Assembly (NCBI GenBank): GCA_900544865.1
Contig: UQXA01000004.1
Location: 19,177-83,176 of the forward strand
Reading direction: 5' to 3'
DNA from: an uncultured Collinsella sp.
Lineage (GTDB): Bacteria > Actinomycetota > Coriobacteriia > Coriobacteriales > Coriobacteriaceae
DNA: 64,000 bases
Shown here: positions 28,730 through 35,319 of the stretch, piece after piece
How positions within the stretch are numbered: the first letter of the stretch is position 1
Layout: each line of letters starts with the position of its first letter
Notes under the pieces: model-generated
The model's database searches: none
Told to the model about the DNA's origin: nothing
Seen by the model: the letters and a program-made list of their open reading frames with translations, nothing else
Translations under genes and position numbers: made by a program

Positions 28730-29595
28730 GACAGGCCCTCCATATTCAAAAATGGCGAAGGGTCATCAAAGTACTTTGACACCAGACGTTCCATGGTGCC
28801 ATCGGCAAGCATTTCTTGGTAGGCATGAGTGAGCTTGACGTCGATGCCGCGCGTATCGTTGATATCGAAAGCGGTGCCCAAACCAACCTCTAGCAGCGGC
28901 TCATCCAAAATGCGATATGTCACACCATAGTCTTTTTCGTAGGTGAGGAACGAGGACTCATGCGCGGCGACAGCGTCGACCAGGCCCTCGACGAGCGCCG
29001 GGTTCAGATATGAACCGTCCGAAAAGCTGTAGAGCTCCTTGATCTGCGGAACGTTTTCATTTGTGCGATTGAGCAAAATGCCCTCGGGCTTGGTGGTGGA
29101 CTGAACCGCCACGATCTTATCCTCAAGATCGGCAAGCGTGTAGATATCGCTCTGGGGATCGACCGCGACCACCTGGCGGCTCGCAAGGTACGGGCCGGCC
29201 CAACGATATTCGTTTTCGCGACCCGTCATGCTAAAGCTGCCCATGACGCAATCGAGTTCGCCGCTCGCCAGCAGCTCTTTCTTCTTTTCCCAGTCGATCA
29301 GCTGGTATTTTGGCTTATAACCAATGCGGGCCAAAGCCTCGGTCAATATCTCGACATCCAGGCCAACGATATCGCCGTACTCGTCGGTATACACAAACGG
29401 TGGATAGAGGTCACTGCCGACGTTGAGCGTCTTAAGGTTGTCGTCCTTGGCCTGCGAGGCGTCCGGGGCTTTTGATGCTGGCGTCGAGGCTTCGTCATTG
29501 TGCCCGGAACAGCCGGCCATCGCTATGACAAAGGCGCTCGCCACTGCAAGCGCGACAAACAACGAAATGGCAGCCGAGCGACGGGGTCTTTTCAT
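28726..29595 (-). CDS. Solute-binding lipoprotein (SBP_bac_3) partner of the sensor kinase
   Basis: 289 residues. Lipoprotein signal with lipobox AMAGC (Cys about 28). The SBP_bac_3 domain starts TLNVGSDLYPPFVYTDEYGD and includes GLDVEILTEALARIGYK, typical of amino-acid-type binding proteins. No ABC permease or ATPase gene is nearby; instead the next gene is a sensor kinase, translationally coupled. A role as ligand receptor for the kinase is therefore more likely than transport. This is an inference. Confidence 0.87.
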   Translation of the reverse strand: MKRPRRSAAISLFVALAVASAFVIAMAGCSGHNDEASTPASKAPDASQAKDDNLKTLNVGSDLYPPFVYTDEYGDIVGLDVEILTEALARIGYKPKYQLIDWEKKKELLASGELDCVMGSFSMTGRENEYRWAGPYLASRQVVAVDPQSDIYTLADLEDKIVAVQSTTKPEGILLNRTNENVPQIKELYSFSDGSYLNPALVEGLVDAVAAHESSFLTYEKDYGVTYRILDEPLLEVGLGTAFDINDTRGIDVKLTHAYQEMLADGTMERLVSKYFDDPSPFLNMEGLS

Positions 29596-29688
29596 CGAGC
29601 TCCAGACGATCCTGTTTACAGACTGAAATGGTTAAAAATAATAGCAAATGAAACCATTCGAACGCCCAATGGTTACAGACGCCTTACC

Positions 29689-29728
29689 ATGCGGGGCCTT
29701 CCAGCCGACCCGGCAGAAGGCCCCGCAT
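29689..29728 (-). terminator. Hairpin terminator after the PatB-like gene
   Basis: ATGCGGGGCCTTC and GAAGGCCCCGCAT form a perfect 13-bp stem with a 14-base loop, 12 bases past the stop codon at 29740. Confidence 0.8.
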
Positions 29729-29739
29729 GCAGCGCACAC

Positions 29740-30954
29740 TTACCGTGCATTAAAAACGTAGCGGTCCAGGCGGTCGCACGCTTCCCTTACGCGCGAAAGC
29801 GGCAGGGCCAGATTCACGCGAATGTGGCAAGGCCCGTGGAACGGGCGGCCGTCCTGATATCCCACGCCCACGCGCGCTCCCTCGTCGAGCAGCCACTGGA
29901 TATCGCGGCCATGCTCGCGGCACCACTCGGTGCAGTCCAGAAACACCATGTACGTGCCCTGCGGACGTGAATAGGACACGCCCTCAAAATGCTCGTCCAC
30001 ATAATTGCAGAAGTACTCGATATTGCCGGCAAGCACCTGGTTGAGCTCGTCCACCCACTCGTAGCCCTGCGGCTGGTAGGCACCGATAAGCGCATGCATG
30101 GAGAGGACGTTCATCTCGTTGTAGTGGGTCTTGTTGGACACGGCGCACACGCGGTCGCGCAGCGTCGCGTTGTAGATAATGTGGTAGCTGCCAACCAAGC
30201 CCGCCAGGTTGAACGTCTTGCTCGGCGCATAGAGGGCAACTGTGCGCATGCGGGCATCCTCGCTCACCGACTGCGTCGGGATATGCTTGTGCCCCGGCAG
30301 GATGATATCGGACCAAATCTCGTCCGAGATCACCACGCAATCGTGCTGGCGATAAATGTCCATGGCGCGCTCGATCTCGTCACGCTCCCACACGCGGCCG
30401 CAAGGATTGTGCGGTGAGCAGAACACCGCGGCATGAATGTGGTTTTGGGCGAGTTTGCACTCCATGTCCTCAAAGTCCATACGCCACACGCCCTGGTCGT
30501 CAAGCTTAAGCGGGCTGTGGACAATACGATAGCCCGCGGCCTCGATGGACTTGGTAAAGCCGATGTAGGTAGGGCTGTGGACCAGCACCGCATCGCCTGG
30601 CTGAACATACGCACGCAGCGTCGACACGACACCGCCCAGCACGCCGTTTTCGTAGCCGATATGTTCAGGGCGCAGACCCTCGACGCCATTGCGGCGGCTC
30701 TGCCATTCGATGATGCGGTCGAAATACTCGGAGCGCGGGTTAAAGTAGCCAAACATGGGATGCTGAGCGCGCTGAATGATGTGCTCCTGGACCGTGGGCA
30801 CCGTGGCAAAATTCATGTCGGCCACCCACATGGGAATGCGGTCGAAGCCCTCGTCGGGTGCGTTCGGAGCCATACCGGGGATCTCGCCCCAGGAGTCAAC
30901 GGCGATGGAGTCCATGCCGTGGCGATCGATTAGCGAGCTAAAGTCGTATTTCAT
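29740..30954 (-). CDS. MalY/PatB family PLP-dependent aminotransferase (cystathionine beta-lyase type)
   Basis: 404-residue class I/II PLP enzyme. The N-terminus carries RIPMWVADMNFATVPTVQEH, typical of MalY/PatB. HNPCGRVW is the cofactor Asn region, VVISDEIWSDIILPG the Asp region, and YAPSKTFNLAGL holds the PLP-binding lysine. Family members cleave cystathionine or other cysteine S-conjugates to thiol, pyruvate and ammonia. It appears to be a single gene. Confidence 0.92.
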   Translation of the reverse strand: MKYDFSSLIDRHGMDSIAVDSWGEIPGMAPNAPDEGFDRIPMWVADMNFATVPTVQEHIIQRAQHPMFGYFNPRSEYFDRIIEWQSRRNGVEGLRPEHIGYENGVLGGVVSTLRAYVQPGDAVLVHSPTYIGFTKSIEAAGYRIVHSPLKLDDQGVWRMDFEDMECKLAQNHIHAAVFCSPHNPCGRVWERDEIERAMDIYRQHDCVVISDEIWSDIILPGHKHIPTQSVSEDARMRTVALYAPSKTFNLAGLVGSYHIIYNATLRDRVCAVSNKTHYNEMNVLSMHALIGAYQPQGYEWVDELNQVLAGNIEYFCNYVDEHFEGVSYSRPQGTYMVFLDCTEWCREHGRDIQWLLDEGARVGVGYQDGRPFHGPCHIRVNLALPLSRVREACDRLDRYVFNAR

Positions 30955-31066
30955 GCTGAGCTCCCGTGCAAAGTAGACTGTTTCGATAGGCGTTATTGTC
31001 CACCAGCGTGGGCGGTTTTAGCATGGGGTTTGGCGCTTAATTTGACGGGTGCGGACGAATGGCCGG

Positions 31067-31804
31067 TTAGTCTCGCGCGTCGTTGACGGCAACTACGGTT
31101 AGCTGGGTTTCATCGACCGTAAACGATATGTCGAGCCCGGCGAAGGCCAGATGATAGACGCGGTTCGGCTCGTGCTTGCTGCCTGCGCGGCGCGGGTCTT
31201 GGCGCAGGACCTCGACCAGGCCGGGGAGCTTTGTGGGCGGGACCATATCCTGCAGCGTCTGCGGGAACTCGATGTCGAGCTCTTGCCACGGAGCATCCTC
31301 AATCCAGCCGCCGGTCGCATCCGGGTGACAGTCCGCAAACGGAATGTAGGGCTTAATGTCGTAGATGGGCGTGCCGTCGCGCAGATCGGCCCCCAGCACA
31401 TGGATGATGGGGCCATCGTCGGTGAGCTCAACGTGATCGAGCCTTACGCAGGTAAGTCCGATAGGATTGGGGCGAAACGGGCTGCGCGTGGCAAAGACGC
31501 CCACGCGCTCGGCTCCGCCCAGACGCGGCGGGCGCACAGTTTTCGACCACTTGGCATTGGTGCCGGACCTGTCCTGCGTCTTGGCATCGGCAGCTATGTC
31601 CTTAGCCGTGCCGCCGGGCGTTCCGTTTTCGAAGCGCCACAGCAGCCATAGGTGAGAGAAGGAGTCCAGGCCCTCAACCGCTGCGTTGGAGGCAAATTCC
31701 GGCTCAAAGACGATGCGTCCCTGCAGATGAGGCGCCAAAAAGCTGTTGCGCGGAATGCCGAACTTCTGCGGCAGGTCGGTATGTATGTGTGCGATAGGTT
31801 CCAT
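31067..31804 (-). CDS. trmO: tRNA (N6-threonylcarbamoyl-A37) methyltransferase TrmO
   Basis: 245-residue TsaA/TrmO family protein, which methylates t6A37 in certain tRNAs using SAM. The N-terminus (EPIAHIHTDLPQKFGIPRNS) and GLDSFSHLWLLWRF are typical. The hallmark block is VGVFATRSPFRPNPIGLT, and VLGADLRDGTPIYDIKPYIP follows. A C-terminal extension of about 80 residues fits the longer TrmO group. ATG 31804 is chosen by homology of the first residues; ATG 31813 is possible, and neither has a good SD. Confidence 0.92.
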   Translation of the reverse strand: MEPIAHIHTDLPQKFGIPRNSFLAPHLQGRIVFEPEFASNAAVEGLDSFSHLWLLWRFENGTPGGTAKDIAADAKTQDRSGTNAKWSKTVRPPRLGGAERVGVFATRSPFRPNPIGLTCVRLDHVELTDDGPIIHVLGADLRDGTPIYDIKPYIPFADCHPDATGGWIEDAPWQELDIEFPQTLQDMVPPTKLPGLVEVLRQDPRRAGSKHEPNRVYHLAFAGLDISFTVDETQLTVVAVNDARD

Positions 31805-31945
31805 GCCGGTCATTGTACGGCATGGAGGCGTGGGGCGTTGCGCGCAATTCTTCGCCGCGGTCCTCCGTCGTGCAACCAACGGTTGCTTGGAAGGGCACCT
31901 GCTGCCGCGTATGCTTAAGCCATCAACCAGCAGAAAGGAGCCGCT

Positions 31946-32773
31946 ATGGCCTTTGCAGAAAAGCTCATCGCCGTCCGTCGCGCCCATCACCTTACCCAAG
32001 AGCAGCTCGCCGCCAAACTCTTTGTCACGCGCCAAGCCATCAGCCGTTGGGAGCGTGGCGAGGTCACACCGGGCATCGACATGATGAAGCTCATTGCAGC
32101 CGTGACCGGCGAGCCACTGTCCCACCTGCTCGAAATGCCCGAGCATTATTGCCAGAGCTGCGGCATGACACTCACGCCCGACGACTGCGGCACCGATGCT
32201 GCGGGCACCGCGACCGACCATTACTGCAAGTGGTGCTACGATCACGGCAAGTACACCTACGAGACCACGATGGAGGCGATGATCGAGGACTGTGCCCCAC
32301 GGCTGGCGCAAAACACCGGCATGTCGCTCGACGAAGCCGTCTCGCTCATGGGCGCCGTCCTGCCGCAACTGGAGCGCTGGCGCACCGTGCAGGAAAACGA
32401 GGAGCGCTACGGCGCCGAAGCCCGGAAGCGCTACGGCGACGAGGCGATCGACGCAGCAAACGAAGCACTGCTGGACATGGACCCCGAGACATGGAACGAC
32501 ATGAAGGAACTTGAACGCGCTATTCTGGGCCAACTCTCGATTGCCATGGGCGATGGCGATGCGAATGGAAGCGAGGCTCGCAAGCTTGTCGCGATGCATC
32601 GTCGTTGGATTGGTCTCAACTGGGGACGCGAACCCCAGAACGAAGCGTACCCGGGCCTCGCCCACGGCTATCTTGCCGACCAGCGCTTTATTGACTACTA
32701 CGACAAGCCCTGCGGCACCGGAGCCACGGCGTTTCTGGTCCAAGCCATCGAGTCGTCACTGGTCCGCGCATAG
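31946..32773 (+). CDS. XRE regulator fused to zinc ribbon and TipAS-like domain
   Basis: 275 residues. The N-terminal helix-turn-helix (TQEQLAAKLFVTRQAISRWE) is of XRE type. A zinc ribbon follows (YCQSCGMTL about residue 71, YCKWCYDHGKYTYE about 93). The C-terminal 120 residues look like a TipAS drug-recognition domain (RYGDEAIDAANEAL, then RWIGLNWG and HGYLADQRFIDYYD). TipAS in Streptomyces binds thiopeptides but is fused to a MerR domain, so the XRE version is a different design. AAAGGAG precedes ATG 31946. The glutaredoxin gene follows 51 bases later. Confidence 0.8.
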   Translation: MAFAEKLIAVRRAHHLTQEQLAAKLFVTRQAISRWERGEVTPGIDMMKLIAAVTGEPLSHLLEMPEHYCQSCGMTLTPDDCGTDAAGTATDHYCKWCYDHGKYTYETTMEAMIEDCAPRLAQNTGMSLDEAVSLMGAVLPQLERWRTVQENEERYGAEARKRYGDEAIDAANEALLDMDPETWNDMKELERAILGQLSIAMGDGDANGSEARKLVAMHRRWIGLNWGREPQNEAYPGLAHGYLADQRFIDYYDKPCGTGATAFLVQAIESSLVRA

Positions 32774-32824
32774 ACCGCGGCGGCTTTGGGTATTTCAATC
32801 AAAACCTCAACCGATTGGAGACCT

Positions 32825-33070
32825 ATGGCTACTGATCACGAGCTCGTGCTCTACGTTATGACCGGCTGCCCGTATTGCATAAAGGTCAAGCGCTTTTTGG
32901 CCGATAACGGCGTGACCATTCCCGAGCGCAATATCTCGACCGATACCGAAGCCGAGCAGACACTCATCGCCGTCGGCGGAAAGCGCCAGGTTCCCTGCCT
33001 GTTCATCGACGGCAAGCCACTCTACGAGTCGAGCGACATCATCGCATGGGTACAGAAGAACCTGCTCTAG
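32825..33070 (+). CDS. Glutaredoxin
   Basis: 81-residue glutaredoxin with the dithiol active site CPYC at residues 15-18, the cis-proline segment QVPCLFIDGKPL, and the glutathione-contact ESSDIIAW. It reduces disulfides or glutathione-type mixed disulfides in the cytoplasm. TTGGAG lies 5 bases before ATG 32825. It follows the XRE-TipAS gene and may be co-transcribed with it. Confidence 0.92.
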   Translation: MATDHELVLYVMTGCPYCIKVKRFLADNGVTIPERNISTDTEAEQTLIAVGGKRQVPCLFIDGKPLYESSDIIAWVQKNLL

Positions 33071-33104
33071 CACGCGCACTCTGTCCATCCAAGGAACCCC
33101 ACCG

Positions 33105-33178
33105 ACCCAAACATGTACGTCAGCATCCAAAGTCGACATTTTTCGACATCTTTGGATGCTGGCGTACAGCTTTTGGGT
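33105..33178. repeat. 74-bp hairpin repeat, copy 1
   Basis: Nested inverted repeat. The outer arms are ACCCAAA and TTTGGGT; the inner long stem is CAGCATCCAAAG with CTTTGGATGCTG, with GTACG/CGTAC outside it. The loop contains two TCGACAT copies. A near-identical copy lies at 34179, and the differing stem positions keep pairing. Confidence 0.8.
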
Positions 33179-33260
33179 AGTCATGGACGCTCTTAGCCGG
33201 CTAATTGTTTGAGGCGACCTTTGGATTATGGCTGTTTGACGCCTCTGGAAAGGTTTCCGA

Positions 33261-33504
33261 GAGGGCTGTGGTCAAAAAAGGGCAAATATGAGTACTGCTA
33301 CCTGTTTAGTAGCAGCGATTTTGATCACTTCAGGAACTATTCAACGTTCCATACGTCCGTAGACGACGCTATTTCTCCTCATATGTTCAATAAAAGTAGC
33401 TCCTAATGGGAACAAATCTCATCAGAAGCTACTATTTATAGCAAAATAAATGCAACTATAATGGCAACAGTACTCATATTTGCCCTTTTTTGACCACGAC
33501 CCTC
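33261..33504. mobile_element. 244-bp element with 37-bp terminal inverted repeats (MITE-like)
   Basis: Arms 33261-33297 and 33468-33504 are inverted copies: the inner 30 bases (33268-33297 and 33468-33497) are identical and the outer 7 have two mismatches. The arms contain GTGGTCAAAAAAGGGC and AAATATGAGTACTG. The 170-base centre is AT-rich with no ORF and holds a smaller inverted repeat (AGTAGCT..AGCTACT). It resembles a MITE or a structured RNA. No transposase is nearby. Confidence 0.7.
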
Positions 33505-33550
33505 CAGAATAGCCGCTGAGGACGACACTAAATGACAAAATCCGGCACTT

Positions 33551-33594
33551 GGACGTTCTTATATGACTAGCCATTGAAGGACACCTAACGACTA
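33551..33594. repeat. Degenerate GACTAGTC / GGACGTTCTTA repeat
   Basis: GGACGTTCTTATATGACTAG followed by CCATTGAAGGACACC. A decayed member of the family at 8493, 22952 and 34254, lying between the MITE-like element and the 25-bp palindrome. Confidence 0.6.
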
Positions 33595-33599
33595 CTCCC

Positions 33600-33624
33600 A
33601 TTCGCGACACACTGTGTCGCGAAT
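33600..33624. repeat. 25-bp perfect palindrome
   Basis: ATTCGCGACACA, one central C, then TGTGTCGCGAAT: 12-bp arms with no mismatch. Two weaker dyads follow (CTGGTC..GACCAG at 33633). No gene starts immediately beside it, so it may be a repeat or a remnant operator. Confidence 0.65.
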
Positions 33625-33816
33625 TAAGCTGGTCCCATTATCGAAGACCAGTGAGAGCTCCTGCTCAGAATCTCGATAGCTTAATAAAGCGCTCCCCTCC
33701 GGAAGTTCAATGAGCATCCAAATTCCAGGCTGAAAAGCAAAGGAGTATCGAAGCCGTCAATGCTCATTTCCTATCGAACACGCGGGTCAAAACAAGCTAA
33801 TTAGCCTGATAAACTG

Positions 33817-33848
33817 TTTGTATTTTTGTCTACAAAACTGTATACAAA
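33817..33848. promoter_or_regulatory. Double palindrome upstream of the RHH gene
   Basis: Inner dyad TTTTGT-CT-ACAAAA (33824-33837) and outer dyad TTTGTAT (33817) with ATACAAA (33842). It lies 53-84 bases upstream of the ribbon-helix-helix start codon. RHH antitoxins usually bind such paired palindromes to repress their own genes, so this is a likely operator. Confidence 0.55.
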
Positions 33849-33900
33849 AAGAGTATCCGTTGACCTCTGCTCGACATTATGCCGATCGATAGGAGGCGCT

Positions 33901-34167
33901 ATGGACGCTAAGCAGCTCGAAAAGATGATGGGGTTTGCTCCCGGAGAGTTGGAGAAAGCCGCGGAGGCATACGAAAAAGATGAGTGGCCGAAGGGTCGCA
34001 CCATCAAGCTGGGAAGGCCGTCGATCTCCGATGAGCCAAGCGTTGTTTTATCGGCACGTGTGGGTGAGTCTGTTCTTGATGCGTTTGACGCAAAAGCAAA
34101 GCGCCATGGGCAAACACGCACGGAGCGACTCAGGGAGCTCATCACGCTCGATGCAATGATTGCCTAG
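33901..34167 (+). CDS. Ribbon-helix-helix antitoxin-like protein (orphan)
   Basis: 88 residues. The C-terminal half fits a ribbon-helix-helix fold: SVVLSARVGESVLDAFDAKA, then KRHGQTRTERLRELITLDAM. The N-terminal part (MMGFAPGELEKAAEAYEKDE) recalls antitoxins with a toxin-binding arm. A strong SD (TAGGAGG) lies 5 bases before ATG 33901. No toxin gene follows: 34168-34312 holds only repeats. It is either an orphan antitoxin or a stand-alone repressor. Confidence 0.75.
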   Translation: MDAKQLEKMMGFAPGELEKAAEAYEKDEWPKGRTIKLGRPSISDEPSVVLSARVGESVLDAFDAKAKRHGQTRTERLRELITLDAMIA

Positions 34168-34178
34168 TTACCCACCGC

Positions 34179-34252
34179 ACCCAAACATGTACACCAGCAT
34201 CCAAAGTCGACATTTTTCGACATCTTTGGATGCTGGTGTACAGCTTTTTGCT
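34179..34252. repeat. 74-bp hairpin repeat, copy 2
   Basis: Matches copy 1 (33105) across the stem and loop. GTACACC pairs with GGTGTAC, where copy 1 has GTACGTC with GGCGTAC. The outer right arm is eroded (TTTTTGCTAC). It begins 12 bases after the RHH stop codon, so it may act as that gene's terminator. Confidence 0.8.
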
Positions 34253-34253
34253 A

Positions 34254-34314
34254 CATAGTCGTTGGGGACGTCCTTAAATGACCAGTCGTTAAAGAACGCC
34301 CCCGATGACTAGTT
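34254..34314. repeat. GACTAGTC / GGGGACGTTCTTAA repeat abutting the dus stop
   Basis: TAGTCGTTGGGGACGTCCTT, AAATGACCAGTC, then opposite-strand AAAGAACGCCCCCGATGACT ending in AGTTAG at the dus stop codon (34313). Same family as 8493, 22952 and 33551. Confidence 0.75.
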
Positions 34315-35266
34315 AGCCGTGGAAGCGAGCTGTGGGTGCAAGCGGCTGTTCACGAAAGACGCGCTCGACGGCAGCGCGGTATTCGTCGACCTTTTTGGTC
34401 TTGCGTACGATCTTGTGGACGGTAGCGGGATCAGCGAAAGCGCACTTGGCGTAGAACCACCACTCCTTCATGCGGAAGACCGCATTGCCGCCAATCTCTT
34501 CTGCATATGCCGCAAACAGCGTGTCGTGGAAGCGCTGCAGCTCAGCAGCCGTTGCAGCAGGGCCGCCCTTGACCATGCGAGCCAGCGCGGGGTTCGCGAG
34601 CAGGCCACGCCCCAACATCACATGGCGCGTGCCGGGATAGGCCTCCACCAGCGCGTCCATATCCTCAAGATCAAAAATGTCACCGTTATAGGCCACGGGA
34701 AACGGCGCCCGCTCCAACGTCTTGCCGTAAAACTCCTTGCGCGGCATGCCCGTATAGCGGTCCTTTTGTACGCGCGGATGCACGATCAGCTCCGCCAGCG
34801 GCATGCGGCAATACAAATCGAGCACGCGCTCGTACTCGTCATCACTTTCCAACCCCAACCTGGTCTTGACCGATACCGGCAGCGGAGAGCGCTCACACAC
34901 GTCACTCAAGAACACCTCGAGCTCGTCCAAGTTGCGCAAAAAGCCCGATCCTTTGCCCTTGGCGACAACCGTTCCCGAAGGACAACCCAAGTTGAGATTG
35001 ACCTCGCGATAGCCCATGTCGGCGAGCACCTGTGCCGCCCACACAAACTCGTCCGCGTTCTTGGACATCAGCTGAGGCACCACGTTGAGCCCCTGGTTAT
35101 TGGCAGGATCGATCTCCTTAAACGCCTTGCCACCAAAGCGGTTTCCCACCCGCGGCGGCGGCAAAAACGGCGTGTAATAGCAATCGAGCGCGCCGAAGCA
35201 CTCCGCATGCACGCGACGGAACACATGCCCGGTAATCCCCTCCATAGGGGCCAGCGAAAGGATCAT
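34313..35266 (-). CDS. dus: tRNA-dihydrouridine synthase
   Basis: 317-residue FMN-dependent Dus enzyme that reduces uridines in tRNA. LAPMEGITGHVFRR (residues 5-18) binds FMN. The catalytic cysteine is in NLNLGCPSGTVVAKGKGSG. VSVKTRLGLESDDEY and ELIVHPRVQKDRYTG contact tRNA and FMN, and VAYNGDIFD and MLGRGLLANP close the barrel. The target position (DusA, B or C type) cannot be fixed. It lies 53 bases downstream of the ABC transporter gene. Confidence 0.93.
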   Translation of the reverse strand: MILSLAPMEGITGHVFRRVHAECFGALDCYYTPFLPPPRVGNRFGGKAFKEIDPANNQGLNVVPQLMSKNADEFVWAAQVLADMGYREVNLNLGCPSGTVVAKGKGSGFLRNLDELEVFLSDVCERSPLPVSVKTRLGLESDDEYERVLDLYCRMPLAELIVHPRVQKDRYTGMPRKEFYGKTLERAPFPVAYNGDIFDLEDMDALVEAYPGTRHVMLGRGLLANPALARMVKGGPAATAAELQRFHDTLFAAYAEEIGGNAVFRMKEWWFYAKCAFADPATVHKIVRKTKKVDEYRAAVERVFREQPLAPTARFHG

Positions 35267-35291
35267 CTACTCTTCTCTCATATCAACGATC

Positions 35292-35318
35292 GTGACAAAG
35301 GGACCGCCCCTTTGTCGC
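35292..35318. repeat. Palindrome beside the ABC transporter stop codon
   Basis: GTGACAAAGGG and CCCTTTGTCGC, one wobble mismatch, ending 1 base before the stop codon at 35320. Same core as the palindrome at 2692-2724, which overlaps the stop of the TetM-like gene. Confidence 0.7.
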
Positions 35319-35319
35319 A

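Noticed and set aside
28726..29595. Solute-binding lipoprotein as part of an amino-acid ABC transporter
   Set aside because: No permease or ATPase genes are adjacent; the coupled gene is a sensor kinase.
31067..32743. 558-residue minus-strand ORF containing TrmO
   Set aside because: The N-terminal 310 residues are antisense to the XRE-TipAS gene and show no domain; TrmO starts at 31804.
33826..33900. Longer N-terminus for the RHH protein starting at 33826
   Set aside because: It would be translated from within the operator palindrome without an SD; ATG 33901 has TAGGAGG at good spacing.
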